Shown in pieces: positions 11,789 to 28,886 of a stretch of 64,000 nt of DNA. Numbering within the stretch: position 1 is the stretch's first letter; the number at the start of each line of letters is the position of its first letter. Under the pieces are notes generated by a model that saw only the letters and a list, made by a program, of their open reading frames with translations, was not told the DNA's origin and did no database searches. Made by a program: the position numbers and the translations under genes. This DNA is from Dipetalonema caudispina (Eukaryota > Nematoda > Chromadorea > Rhabditida > Onchocercidae): NCBI GenBank assembly GCA_013365325.1, contig JABVXV010000092.1, positions 124,001 to 188,000 on the forward strand, read 5' to 3'.

Positions 11789-14700
11789 ATGACCGGTGAA
11801 GTGGATTGTCGTCGTGGTGCTCACGTTAATCCAGATATTTTTAAACTTGAAAATAAACCTAAGGTTTGCTGTTTGTCTTTTACGCTAAACTGAAGCTGAA
11901 AGAATGAACTGTAATTTCTCTGACAAAGTTTTTATAAGTTTAGTTGATGTTTGATATTTGTTGAAAAAAGCGTTCCACAAAAGGGGAAGTTGAGAACGGT
12001 TATTTCGGGATTGGTACCGAAAGGAAATGATGCCAGGATATGAAAACATTCATGGTTGTACGTTAACCCTTTAGTAACTGCGAAAATAGTTCCCTGAGGA
12101 TTGGTAGTTTATACTTTATTTTTTTTTTTACATTTTAGCGAATAAACTTTAAGCCTTCCTTCTTTCGTCCTTTTCTATAAGGTGAGATGAGTATTTAATG
12201 TTTTTAACGTCGATTTCATGATGGGAAATAGAGCTACATGTTTTACTTGCTCATAAAATATATAGAAATATTGTGGGTGTTGAATGAGTAAGCTTTTTCA
12301 GAATGTATTATGTCATGAAATCGGTGCGGGTTCTCGCTGTTTAAAATGTAATTGTCCAGGCCTCGATTTGCACTATTGGAGGTAATTTTTTTAATACTTG
12401 ACAAAAACAACAATAACTTTTCTTTACATATTCCTTTACTGCATTATAAAAATAATATCGAAACTGTTCTGCAGGAAAATGTGTAAAGTATGTTCCTGTA
12501 GAATGGATGATCACGATGTAATATTACCGCGAAACATGGATCATGGTCAAATAGTGATAGGTTTTCGTTTCACCTCATCTTTTGCTGATTACACTTTCAC
12601 TTTATTTAAAATCGTTAGTGTTTCGATGTCAAACGTTAACTCCAATGCTTAAAAATACATTGATCCATATTTAGTTAATCATACTTATCAATGATCACAA
12701 ACTGATGTAATAAGTATTACTAATCCTTTTACAGGCCGCTTGTTTGATTTCATACCCGAGTTTGAGAGCAAGTTACGTTTACATCCGCCATCACCTCCAT
12801 TATCAAACTCGAAAAGGACTTATCCTGTTCCTAATATTAAATTGGAGGTCTGCAATTTTCATGTGAAGAAAAATAACTATATATATATCAGTAAAATAAT
12901 TGTATTGTAATTTACAAAATAATTTAAGAAATTATCTGCTCAAATTGATTTCCATCATCTGACCAACTTCCAGAAAATCAGACCAGAGTCAATGTATAAT
13001 GTGAAACTTGAAGACGCTAAAGAAAAAAACAAAATGTCAGAGTATACGTGGGTTCCAACAACTGACAGAATATTAGCAGAGAAATACTTCAGTGCTCTTC
13101 CAGAAAGCGAACGTCCTATTGCTGACACTGAAGGCGCCCTAGATCGACGTCATAAATTGCAGTATCAGGTTTGAGGATATTGGAATTATAGTTCTCACTC
13201 GTCTTCTAGTTCCATTTTCTTTGTTTGTCTACAATCTTGTCTACTTATATTTCTTTTCTTTAAATCTTAGTATAGTAATTTAGTCGAAATTCCATTTGGG
13301 AAGACGATTTTATTAATTTTTTGCTTCATTCATATCACTGATCCTACCTTTACGAACGGTCTTAAATTTTACATTTTTCAAAATCTTTTTCTTTTTACGA
13401 GCAAAATCAAATTTGAAAGCTGATCTACGTAATACATTAAAACCAATGTCTCATTCTGACTTGAAGGTTAGTTCACCTGTGTTTTCTTATCCGAATGTTT
13501 TTTTTCAGTTACCGCATCATGATTCTGACGCGTCTGCTGCGAAATCTTTAAAGACTGAATTGGATAGGAAGGAGCATGCGAAGTATGTAAACACCGTAAA
13601 GGAAAAGGTTCGTTGCACTGTTCATTCTAATTCTAGTGTCTATATAATATGATGTTTTAAGTGTATGGCCGAGCCATCGTCAGGTGTAGCTCTGCACTAA
13701 TTGATCAGACATTGTTGGTAATCCCTATCTTTGTTTTACTTTTTGTTCAGATTAGAACGAACAATGATTGGCAGTTAAAGTGTTTTGAAAAGTTCAGATT
13801 GTTGGTGTGGGTAGATTGATTGAGTTCTCTGAAACGAATACGTTAAATGACAATTGGAAGACTACGGCACCTGGATCGCGTGGTATTGGGAGCACCGGCT
13901 CACAAGACAGTTATGGGGTTAGCTATAACTGTTGCTGTCTCATTCATCTTGTATTTCAAAGTGTTTTATACGTATTTAATATCATCTATAAATGTTTCTT
14001 ATTTAAAAACACCTCCAACTTTGTTTGAAAGGCTGATGAAACCAGCGTAATAGTATTTTGCTTACCATTAGTTGCTTACTAAAAGCAGTTTCTTTCATAT
14101 CAAACATTCATTGGAAACTTTTGAATTTTAGAGATGTCAGTTTTGCCAGAAGAATTTGCAAATTGGAGAGGTTGCTGTTATGACAGATCACGGATCACCA
14201 GATGTTAGTCTTTTTTAATTCTTCTGCACTAATCATTTTTTGGAAGTACTTGCTGTATGGTTCCACCAACTATTAAATTTTTAGGAAATGTGGCATGTCA
14301 ATTGCTTCAAGTGCCATATTTGCAATCAGAGGCTTGTGGACCTTTTATATTTTTATAAAAATGGTATTTATTATTGTGGCCGTCACTTCGGTGATTCAAT
14401 TTATCCGAGATGTTCCGGTTGTGATGAGGCGAGTTCTCTTATCTAGAAATTCTGATGTGAAAGTGTGCACCGACAAAACTTGTCTTTTAAACGTGTCTCA
14501 GGAGCGAATAGTGGGAACTCTTGACTATCAATAGCCGAACCGATAGATTATGGAATGTTTTAACCGTTGAAGGTTATAAATCCTCAATAATAGCCACGAT
14601 TTTTGTGTAGTCATAGCTGATCCGAAAACCGTGCTTCCCCGGATAAGTGAATATTTCTGATGATAAAAATCCTCAATTTTCTTACAATGCCTTTTCCCCG

Positions 14701-15437
14701 TGAAAGCTTTTTAATTACCAGTAATTGTAAATGAAGCTTATTTTTTTTTTTTAGCTTATTTTCTCGAAAGAGTATACTTTTGCTGAGGATAAAAGTTGGC
14801 ACTTAGATCATTTTTGCTGTTTTGGATGCGATATGCAACTCGGTGGTCATCGTTATATGATGAAAAATGAGCAACCTTACTGCTTCAACTGCTATATGGA
14901 AAGATATGCGAAGGTGAGCTTTGAAGTGTTAAGTTTCATTAAAAAACGTTTACATCTTGACAGATTAAAAAGAAGTTTTATGTACGTCTAGCGGTGGGTA
15001 ATTTTACGAACAAAATAAACTCATGCAATTCAAAAATTTATTTTTTCATGTTAAACAGCTTGCAAACTTACATTCCAGACTTGCCGCTTTTGCCTTGTTA
15101 AAATAGCGCCTGATCAACAGCGGATTTCATTCAAAGATCTACATTGGCATGCTGGAGATGATTGTTTCCGGTAATTTGTCATTTTTTTTCTGAACTGACT
15201 TTAGGAAGAAATATCTGATACCGCTTGTTTTAGAAGTACCCCGTTATAACTGACCAATACGACAAGATTCTATATGCTTCGCATGTAACACTGCTTAGGT
15301 GTACCATTTGATAATGTTTTTTCGCAGTTATTTTCAGATGCAGATACTGCAGCAAGGTGTTGCTGAATCAGAAGTTCATCGTCAAAAATGAGGAAGTTTT
15401 TTGCAGTTCGGAATGCAAAAGAAATTTCGCAGTTTGA
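11789..15437 (+). CDS. tes-1: Testin (PET + three LIM domains)
   Basis: Focal-adhesion/actin scaffold of the testin family. Twelve exons join in phase: 11789-11863, 12302-12381, 12475-12560, 12735-12847, 12974-13168, 13509-13607, 13798-13917, 14132-14203, 14285-14428, 14755-14913, 15079-15170 and 15338-15437, giving 444 residues (human testin 421). The N-terminal Cys-rich segment has CLKCNCPGLDLHYWR and CKVCSCRMDDHDV. A PET domain follows at about 118-216 (YTWVP, AEKYFSALPE, LPHHD). Three C-terminal LIM domains run from about 256 to the end, with zinc ligands in CQFCQK, HVNCFKCHIC, CSGCDE, HLDHFCCFGC, CRFC and CRYCSK. The first ATG after an in-frame stop was chosen. Intron 9 begins with GC (see findings). 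Family role: binds actin regulators through PET and LIM domains at junctions and attachment sites; acts in the cytoplasm. Confidence 0.93.
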
Positions 15438-16929
15438 ATGTTGGTATTATAAAAATAAGGACGCTTTATTCACATCTTTATCCGTAGTTGCCAGCTCCCT
15501 CTTATTCTCGGAATTACCACTTTATTTCTCTTTCCTGATGTGTCACCATTTATGTTTTATTATCAATAATATGAAACTGCATTCCTTTCCGATTGTTTTT
15601 TGTTTTTGATTTTATTTTTAAGACTGATTTATTAAGAATGTTAACAAATATTCAATCAACAGGTCTTTGTAACGGTGACAAGGTTGAACAAACGCATTTG
15701 GTATATTCCTTTCAACGAGAAACTGTCTAAATTCACATAAAACTTCCAAAATTCTTCTGCTATGCATTGTCCATATAATGTGCATGTGTATGATTTTGTC
15801 ATTTTCTGTAAATTTGCCGGTATATTGCCATATTTCATTCCTGAAAGCGTATATATTGCTGTATATACGTGGCTGAAAAGTGCTCGTTTTACTTTCATTT
15901 GTTTACATATCTTACTTATAACTACTTATAATTTTACATTTATAAAGCATGTTTGCTCTTTGCATCTTCCTTGGATTGCTTGAATTTTTTTCTGGTTTTT
16001 CTCTTTTTCTGGTACTGATTTTTAAACAAAGCTGCAGCTTTTTTCCTGTTAATTTTAAAAGCTACATTGTTGTCAGCTGTTTGTTTGGTTTATTCCTCAT
16101 CGTTCAGAAGATAAAATGGTGAAGTCTCTATGATTAAAATACTTTAAAAATGGTTATGGTTGAATTGCATTAGTAACTTTGAACTATGTCCAAAACATGC
16201 TGGATACATGACATTAAGAATGATAGACGGAGATAAGTGGTAAGATGGATTTTTACGGGATGGAAGTAAAAGCATAGTCTGTTATAGGTATTCAGTATAA
16301 CTATGTTTAGGAACATTCAGTATGGGTTGTACACAGGTATTATTTTACGGCACTTCAAAATGGTAGAATAATTGGGGACATTGGGATCTGAAAGAAGTTG
16401 AGATGCGAAAAAATTAGATCAGGAAAGAATCAGGACGTGAAATGAAGAAGTAAAATTATGGAGGTTGTCAAATGTGTCGATGGATCTATGCATGGATTGA
16501 TTCATCCAAGATTATACATCTTGATCGCTTCTTCATCGTCTGTTTATAGTTCGGCAGTTAAATTTTTTCATTGATTACCTTTCACACAAAAATAATCCAG
16601 CCTTGACATCATTCATCACCCCTCTCCGCTCTACCCAAATCATAATTTTGCATTGGACACATCGGACATCGATTTTGTTAAAAAGTTTGTCGAAAGAGCG
16701 GTTTTTTAGGGAAGACAAAAGTTGACATTTCAATTAGTGTTTGAAATTCGAAATATATTTATATTTTATTTATTATTTTCATAGTAAACAATCGAAATTG
16801 CAATCCGTAATGTATAGAGGAAGATGAAATTCCAACAGTTTATGAGAGTCTTTGCGACCAGTAAATATATCGTAATTTTATTGTTCCTATGTAACGTATT
16901 TCAGGAAGGTCATCTTGATATCTATTCCG
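15438..16929. other. Intergenic, tes-1 to SLC35A-type gene
   Basis: A+T-rich sequence with no recognisable coding exon; probably the tes-1 3' UTR plus the upstream region of the next gene. A splice acceptor TTTCAG ends at 16904, just before the next gene's proposed first exon. Confidence 0.5.
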
Positions 16930-19364
16930 ATGATTGGGAAAGATGATGAAGTGTTGGCTGGTCGTAATCAGCAGTCAGCCAGTGGGCGTAAGAAATTCTA
17001 TCCTGTAAGTGCGATACGTTTCATTCATTTGCACTTCGAATCTACATATTTTTTTGGCATAAAATATTTAAGAGAAGAAAACCCCGAAATCTTGAAATAT
17101 TAAGAGATTGCCTGGAAACAAACGATGGAAAGGAATTATTTGCTCTTTGTAGATGAACATTTCTGTGGTGCGAAAGCATACGGGAAGTCCGGGAATAATC
17201 CTACAGTTAAGTGTATTGATATGGTTAGCCCTACAGAATTCAACGCATACATTACTGATACGGTATTCAAGAGTGCGAGTTGTCGAGAGGGTGTTTCTTC
17301 CATCAGTTGCTGTATTTTTCACTGAAGTTCTCAAATTAATCACCTGCCTACTTTTGATCATTTATGAGGAAAAGAGCGTATCCAGGTTATTTAACTTCAT
17401 GCTTAAAAGTTTCAATTTCTTCGAAAGTCAAAAGTTTCGCAAGCATATGCAGTTTCGGAATGAGGTTTTGATTGCTTCCGATATTTAACTGATACCACTG
17501 TTAAGTTGACAGTTGAGATCGTAACATTTTAAAAATGGTGGATTTTTTTTTATTTTTCTTTAAATAATTTTACAGTATCAGTACCACTATGGATACCTCA
17601 TTGACATCATATTTACTGTGACGTTAGCGTTTTAAGAGGTTATTGGATGGGAGTTGGAAACAATTGCGTGGTTTGTTGTCATTTTATTCACTTCGAAGGA
17701 TTGAAAATAGGTTTCACTTTATAATTAAATGGTTATCCGATTGTGCTCAATAATAAATTTCAGTATGTTGAATCTTGTGAAGCAACAAGTATTTTATAAT
17801 TCGAAAGATACTTTTAAAGTTTGCATTCCTGCAGTGATCTATATTATACAAAATAATCTTTTTTACGTGGCAGCATCTCATTTGGAGGCAGCAACATATA
17901 TGGTTACTTTTTCATTTTATAATTTTGTGTGAAGGAGAGAAAGGAGAAAGAAAATAATTTTCGTTGTAATTTTCAAGTAAGAAATATGAGTTTACGTTTT
18001 CCAGGTGACTGCACAGTTGAAAATTTTCACAACAGCAATATTTGCAGTAATTATGTTGAAAAGAACCATTACTAGGAAGCAGTGGCTATCTCTTAGTGTG
18101 CTTTTTGTTGGAATATGTCTTGTTCAATTAGATCGACATGGAACAAAGAAAACGTTATCTTCCAGTAATCCTTATTTAGGTAAAAGTTTTCTAATTTTAA
18201 TTGTCAGTTTAGCCTTCCCAGCTAATTACCACTAAAAAAATGATTCTAAAATTTTCATCATATGGTTCTTGGAAAAGCCTATGTGTACCGTGCAGCTGCT
18301 TCATTACTAGAAGATGCTCTAGTGTACGCTTATGTGTACGCTTTATGCAATCCTTCTGGATTTTATAATCGTTGAGATTTATTAATCCTTAGACTGCATC
18401 ACAAGCAGGTAAGTTATTGTGAAAATAAAGGTTAGCGTCTGTATTTACCGAAAGATTCTTGGAATTCTAAAGCAGCGAATAAGTTTCTAAATGTTGATTT
18501 TCTGTTCTTTCAGGACTTTTGGCTTCTGTTTCTGCGTGCATTCTTTCCGGTTTTGCAGGAATATATTTCGAAAAAATCTTGAAAACCAGTCCATCTGTAT
18601 CGGTATGGATACGTAATGTGCAGTTGGCAGTGTTTGGAATACCATCGAGTTTTACTGCTTCCGTTATGAAGGTATTTACATGTAAATATGTACAAAATAT
18701 GAAGCTTTCTATGCTATTATGTTACAAATTTCTAACTCATTTGTTTCATAAATAAAAAATATGGGAAAGTATTGTTGAGGAAGTCACCAAGATCGCCGGA
18801 ATTGTCCTGTAATTCAGTACAGCATTCATGTTAGTGGTAGTATTGCTATACTGAGTTATGGTGGTCGTTCATCTGAAGAGACTCTTAGTATCGGCGTAAT
18901 TCCGTTTAATCTATCTGCTGACCATATTATCAGTTATTGGTTTGTCCAATTTACATCATGCGGCCATTTTTAATTTTGTCTTGCTTGATGCTTCGAGAAA
19001 CATGTCTCACCGTGCCTCAGTATCGACTGGTTATTGCTACTTTCAGAGAAATTCCTGAATCGTAAGATTTCTGTGTAATGACATCTTTCAGGACCATGAA
19101 ACAATTTTTAATGATGGTATGCTGTATGGTTTTGATATGCTAGTTTGGGTTGTTGTTTTCTGGTATTGCATTGGTGGTTTATCCGTTGCAATATGTATTA
19201 GATATTCTGGCAATATAGCGAAAAATTTTGCAACATCGGCTGCTATAATTATTAGCATGGTAGGATCAGTATATTTATTCGATTTCATTCCGAATTCATT
19301 ATTTTTACTTGGAACCGGTTTGGTTATCACCAGTATCTTTCTGTATTCTTCAAATTCTTCATAG
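16930..19364 (+). CDS. Nucleotide-sugar transporter, SLC35A2/A3 (UDP-Gal/UDP-GlcNAc) type
   Basis: Multi-pass Golgi antiporter that imports a sugar nucleotide in exchange for the monophosphate. Core exons: 17153-17385, 17764-17902, 18005-18179, 18514-18671 and 19092-19364, giving 325 residues, the usual length. Family motifs: [13 protein letters not shown] in helix 1, [64 protein letters not shown] and the C-terminal [13 protein letters not shown]. An upstream exon, 16930-17004, has its own ATG, a GT donor and phase 0, so it adds 25 polar residues (start [11 protein letters not shown]) in frame. Without it, translation would start at the ATG at 17153, directly after an AG. Substrate cannot be settled between UDP-Gal, UDP-GlcNAc and CMP-sugars. 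Lies upstream of gmd and another sugar transporter. Confidence 0.87.
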
Positions 19365-21525
19365 GTTTAGTTGAATATTGGATTTTACGTAATAATTAAA
19401 TTCTTACCAGAATTGATGGCATTGAAAAACTTGAAAATTTCTCTTCGCATGATATTCGAGAAAGTTTGAGCAACTATAATGTTTTGTTCACTTTGAAAGT
19501 AATATTTATATTTATTAAGTAATGCAACACTTAGTTTACTAACCAGAAAAGTCAGAATTGTAGAATTATCTGTTTTTGTTACAAGTCAATCAATATTAGC
19601 TACCATTAAAAATTTAACAAAAAACTTCTGCAATATTTGAATAGGTGGTATAATCCCACTTGTTTTGACTCCTCGATCTGGAAATGCATGTGTTCCCGAT
19701 CCCACAGAAAATCCCTGATTTTTTCAAAAACTGAAGCCCCTTGTGTTTTTGCATTCCGTATTTAGCAAAAAATCTATTTACCCTTTAAAAATTATGAAGA
19801 TAAAAGAACCTGTGATACTGTTCTAATACTTATTTCATTTTATATCGAAGGTATAAAGATAATTTCATTGATTCTTATCTTTTGTTCTTTTTTTTTGATA
19901 TTTCCAATTTTTCTCATTTTGGCTATGTTTCTTACAAACATCATATTACATCGTTATGTTAACTTTTGTCCATAAATTTAATTGTAAAAGAAGAGACTTG
20001 TATTCAAGAAAAATAGTATATTCAGTTTCTTGTATATACTCTCCCGAATTCTTGTAATTGATTTTTAAGCAATCGAATATAAATTTATTGGAAAACTCCT
20101 TTTTTAGAGTTTCATTAGTATGTTCTCTTCTCTTTTCTTTTGTTTTTTTTAATTCATATTTCCATCAAGAATCCCGGCAAATAATAAAAGAAAGCTATTT
20201 CATTGAATGTGCTTCGGTTTCTTTTACTTTGATGTCCGCTACGTAGCACATTGTGTCTTCCATTCCGTTGTCTTTTTTTAAGTTCATTTCAAAAAAAAAG
20301 TATTTTTGCAGTATTTTACGCAAAATCAATAAACGTATGCATTCTGATTGGGGTCACACATCTCAAATATTTTAGGAATCTATTGAAATTTTAAACAATA
20401 TTAATTATCATATTAGCAACACTTCGGAACAGAAATCCAGGAATGAAAGAAATGCCTAATTATAATATGTTGTTTGCAGTAGGATGTCCTCTCTCTCTCT
20501 TCGTGATACACACGTTTCATTGCATGACATAATGTCATAGTATATAACAAATATTAATTAACCAATGGTATCTGACTATCTATAAAGCTGTCAACCACAA
20601 TGGATAGTTTCAGGAAGTCTCACTATTGTTGTGTTTTAACTTCTGGATTTTGTGGCCGATAAACGGAGAAATTGACGGCAAATAATAGGAATGGATTATT
20701 ACATTATTCCATAATTCAATAATAGACAGAATTTGTTTGAGTTTAAGTTTAGCAGTTTATCTCACACTTTTTTCACAGATCAACTTAGATTAGTGAAGCG
20801 ACAAGTTCACAAAACAGGAGTAGCGTCGGAGCCGTTACAATTTTCACAATGATTCGAACCGTTTGAGGCAATTGGGCTGCTGCCGCGGATTTGCATTATA
20901 AGTTTTATGGGCGGAGGACTGGTTGGTTTTTGGATTTCAGAAATCTTTGGTGGATGTTATTTGTGTGAAGGTAGTAGTATCGGGATTAGGATTAAGTTAT
21001 CATACATACAGAACCTGGAAGTAGAGAAGAGAAAGCTTCGGTCAATTCTTTTCATTCGATTTAATGCATTTCGGGATTGATGAGAATTGTAGATCAGAGT
21101 AATTTCTGTATTACCGGTATCATCTCATCTGTGCAATCATTCAGTTCATTAACGATTTAAGAACATGTCTGTCAGTGTTGTGGGCTATTTATTACACAGA
21201 CGTGATATCCAGTCATTTGTGACTTATGTTTTCACACGTCGAAGACTATGTCATCATAATTTACATCACAAGTGGACATTCACAGTCAATGATGTTCAAG
21301 CTGTAGATTTATAAGGAAGCAAGCTTCCAAGGTTCTAAGTTTCAACTGGGATATCTATATCTAAGGATGTTGCTAGTGATAAATAGTATCTATATTGATA
21401 TTGGCAATGATGGGGAAGATAAAGATAAAAGAGTGGTTACACATAATTTTGGCATTGTTTCACAACTTCCAGCTTATGTTTTTTTTTACTTCAGATTATA
21501 TTTTATTAACACACTGCTTCACGTA
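19365..21525. other. Intergenic, SLC35A-type gene to TMA7
   Basis: No conserved coding sequence found. A short CT tract near 20490 and many A/T runs. Some splice-like signals occur around 20936-20972, but there is no family match. Confidence 0.5.
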
Positions 21526-21968
<443 letters not shown>

Positions 21969-22241
21969 AGCTTCACTGATAATCTGTAACATTAATTCAT
22001 TGTGTTATGGGTCTCTCATGTCTCGACACCATGTAATCATATAAATTACTGACGAATAATGACAACCACACACATACGTTGACTGTTTTTAAATTTCATT
22101 TCGTAACAACTAAAGAATCTCTTTATATCTAATGAGAGGGAAGGGGAGGTAACAGATTGGCTGCTATGTGTGTACACATATGTATGTATTTGTATATATG
22201 TGCATGAGAATGAACATTTTTTATTAAGGATTCATCCGTTT

Positions 22242-25131
<2,890 letters not shown>

Positions 25132-28100
25132 TTTTTTGTTGCATTAAATGTTACAATAAAACATATAAACGAGCACGAGAAATTGATAGTTATGAATCAA
25201 CCACACGAAAATTACTCAGAACAAAGTGATATTTTCGGAATCATTTTTGCACACTAAAACTTTGAAGCAACCAATATTTATCATGCTTTTTTTTTTTTTT
25301 TTTTTCTCTATGCAAAATTTATAAAACTTTCTACTGTACACCTACAGATGTATTCATATCATGCTAATATATTTACATTTCTGTTTGCTAATAATATTGG
25401 TAAAGTTGAGAGGAAATTGCTAAAATATTGCAATCGTTAGGATGTGCAAAATATCAGTAACTTCTATATGTTAGCTTTAATAAGCAGTAAAAATGAACAG
25501 ATCACTTGATATCATTGTAGAAAAAGAATTCTCGTTGTTGTCAATGAATACAGAACGTCGTTACTGTTGGAACATTATAAATTAATAATGAAGTTATAAC
25601 GAAAAAAAAAAAAGAAAATTATAACTTTGATATGACAAATTTTCAATAACTACTAAATCAATAAAAGCAATCGCTTGAGTCTTTATCGGATGATAACGGT
25701 TGATCATCACTCAAATTTCTGTTATTAAAATTTCAATCGGTCCTAGATAGTTATCTGTTGTTCGATCGAAACGAATGGGAAAAACAAAACTATTCCCTTC
25801 TAGCCCTAAATACAAGAAGTTATGAGGATTTTAACAAAAACTTGTGCATTCTACAATTCCTTTCAAACAAACGTTACCACAAAGTAGTCTAAGTTAATAT
25901 AAAATATGGTAACTACCTATTTAAGTAACTTACTTGATTCTGGACGGCTAAATTGGCTAGTTTCTTCTGGAACAGGAAAGAGTTAAGGTCAGTATCTTTA
26001 GAATTTGGACGTTTTAATTCAGTTGTTAAAAGCATTTAGAACTATGGACAACAATAACACTGTGAACGAAGAAATTTACGCAGAAATCTACCTAAGAAGA
26101 TCAAAATTACGCTCTTTTTTTCTATTAGTGATCGAATTTTTTAAAAATGGACAGAGTAATATTTAAATTAAGCTTATTCCACATGATTTTAGAGTTCCTT
26201 TCAGAACTACCAAACTAGATCTGTTTGGAATGTTGGGTAATATTTTTAAAAAATTGAAACGGAATTGAGCTTTCACCAATTTCATTAAATCAATAACTTC
26301 ACACAACACATTATTATTTGTAGGTTTAACTAACTAACAAACCACAACATGATAGACATCATTTTTGAACTAGAAAATTTAAGGGAAGCTGAAAAGTTTA
26401 AAAATAGTTGAATTCTATCAAAAAGAAAAAACATTAATTTCAGAAATTTTTAAACTATTTGAGTGTTTCTTTCTAAAGTATGAGTGTGCGTGCACTCTTT
26501 TGAAAATGATATAAAGTGTAGTAGATAGTGTACAAAATCAAATGAAATTATATTGAATGATACAAACCCAAATATATAGAAGATTACAAATCAAATAATA
26601 TAGAAAGCAGAATCTCACGCTTAATCAGTTTAACAAATAGCTCTTCGTCAACTACAACAGATTGCCTTTTCCTATCTGCGGTATAATTTTTTTTTTTTAA
26701 ATTGCTAAACAGTCTTTTTTTTTCTTTTTTTTTTTTTTTTTTTGGACTGCTCTTGCATCAATAAATATTCACAAACGTTTCATAATTAATTTGGCATGAA
26801 GGCAAACATTTTGAGGATTAAATGAAGTTTCAGGAACAATTTTGCAAATTACCAAATGAAAAGACAAAAAATGCCAATTACTGTCACATATTCCACAGGT
26901 GAAGAGTGATAATGCATATCAACTTGCTGCACAAATGTTACTCATTATTCAATAATTTTAAGTATTTATTTGGGACTATAAAATGGTTCAAAAATTATCA
27001 CATTTTTACAAAGAAATTGAACAAGTTAAAGACCAATTGAAATCTTCAATTAAACGAGAGACAAATCGCTATATATCATATTTATTATAATTCCAATTAA
27101 TTTTTCCAAGCAATTTAGGAACAATATGCTGTTCAGTAAATTTTGGATCCTATCTATTTATTCAGTTGGGAGTAATAACGAATACAAGCAGTTCCATGTA
27201 ATTGTGTTCCACTTACTAAACCTGTTGCTCAGCTTGGTTCGATAAAAGCCCTAAGTAAACAAATTCACTATTTTCATTGAGAGGTTGGAATCTCATCAAA
27301 ATAATAACATTACAAATTCAAAAATTATTCAAAAAAATCCTTTTAATAACAAAAAACATGATAAACCCACACTGAATTACAATATGTAATAGAAGGAAAT
27401 AAAAAAATGATTGACATGACTTCGTTCTCCTTCGAGTTCGAAATATGAAAACATTGAATGTTTGCAGAATTATGACTTTACAAAACTTGCACATTACTCT
27501 CCAATACAAGAGATGTACAATATGTCCTGTGATAAAAACTGCAATAAAAAAGGTACTTCACTTTTTCTCGCCCTGGATACTTCTTGGGACTTTTATTTCA
27601 ATTCCTTTTAAGCAAATCTAGAAGTTAAAATAAATAGATAAATCATCAATCACTTGCGATCTCGTTTATTATATCCTGATTCTTGATTTTTGTACGAGAA
27701 TCCAAGTAGTGAACCTCACATTTGCCGAAACTTCCCGAAAAATACTTCAAAATGCGAAACGACCACTAATAAGAAGGAAACGAAAAATAGACTATTCCCG
27801 TAGCTTCGAACATGTCTTATAAAAACTTCGCATGAAAAAAAAAATGCGGAGAGGAGAGTAATCCTTAAAAAGATGTAATTAAGATTTGTCCTTATTCTGT
27901 ATGGAAAATAAGCAAGTAACATTTGTAATTTGACTATGTTGTATTCAAAAAACACACACATTTCTTCGAAAGAAATACCGAGATGAAATCTCCTCCATGC
28001 GAGAAAAAGATCAATAACAAATGATAAAGGGATATTTAAACCAATCTACAGGAAGAGAATAGGAGCACTACGAAACGGAACACAAAACAATAAGTGATAA

Positions 28101-28886
28101 ACAAATTGTCTCCTGATGTGGTCAGTGTATCGGAGTGTAAAAAAAACTCCAGGTTTTTCAAAAAAAAAAAAAAGAAAAACATGCGATCAGTTATTGTTGT
28201 TGCCTTGCGTGGATATTACATAAAAGGAATCAAAATTTTGCGCCCACTTTGCCAACTATAATTTTCTGGTCCTTGTCCTTATTTTTTAAACTATCTTTGT
28301 TCTCTTTTTTCCTTTTTTGGTAAGTGGTAAAAATTTTGCAATATAGGATGGTAATTTCCCCTTTTTGTTCTGCGCAGATATTATAGCATTAATGACCCAA
28401 CAGATTACTTCTTTCAAATCGAGCAGCTGTTTCATTAGTATTTCTTGTTTTTGGCAATGTTCATTGTGCCTGTTATATTTACATTCTAGATAAAAGGTTG
28501 AGATAACTGAATACGTAAAAACTTACGAATCTAAAATGCCACTAAATCATCAGAAAAATAATGGAGACAAAAAATGATGTCATTAATAGTAACAGCTTAT
28601 GAAGAGTGGACAACTACATAGAAAACAAACAAACATTAACAAATAACTATGACAAAGCTTGTACAAAAGAAAATGGGACAAAAAAGAAAGCATTATCAAG
28701 CAGCATTTGTTCCCTTCTATATCAATACTACAGACAGTATTAGCGGAAGAATCAAGATTGTATTAAAAATGCGCTTATAGTAAAACAGTGGGAGAACACA
28801 AGTATGACTCTTTTACACTATTTTTGACCGTATTTTCGGATGACTCACATCTGTATGAAATTTGTTCCAATTTATACTACCTATTT
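25132..28886. other. Intergenic between gmd and SLC35B4-type gene (both minus strand)
   Basis: 3.7 kb of A+T-rich DNA with no recognised gene. It should contain the upstream region of gmd and the 3' UTR of the upstream transporter. One 33-base minus-strand segment at 25966-25934 has a CAG acceptor and a GTAAGT donor, so it could be a small exon (5' UTR or alternative). Poly-T runs occur at 25290-25306 and about 26690-26743. Confidence 0.5.

Noticed and set aside
20851..20860. GATTCGAACC, the reverse complement of a tRNA T-loop-like sequence
   Set aside because: The flanking bases on the minus strand do not form a five-pair T stem, and no matching acceptor, D or anticodon arms were found around it.
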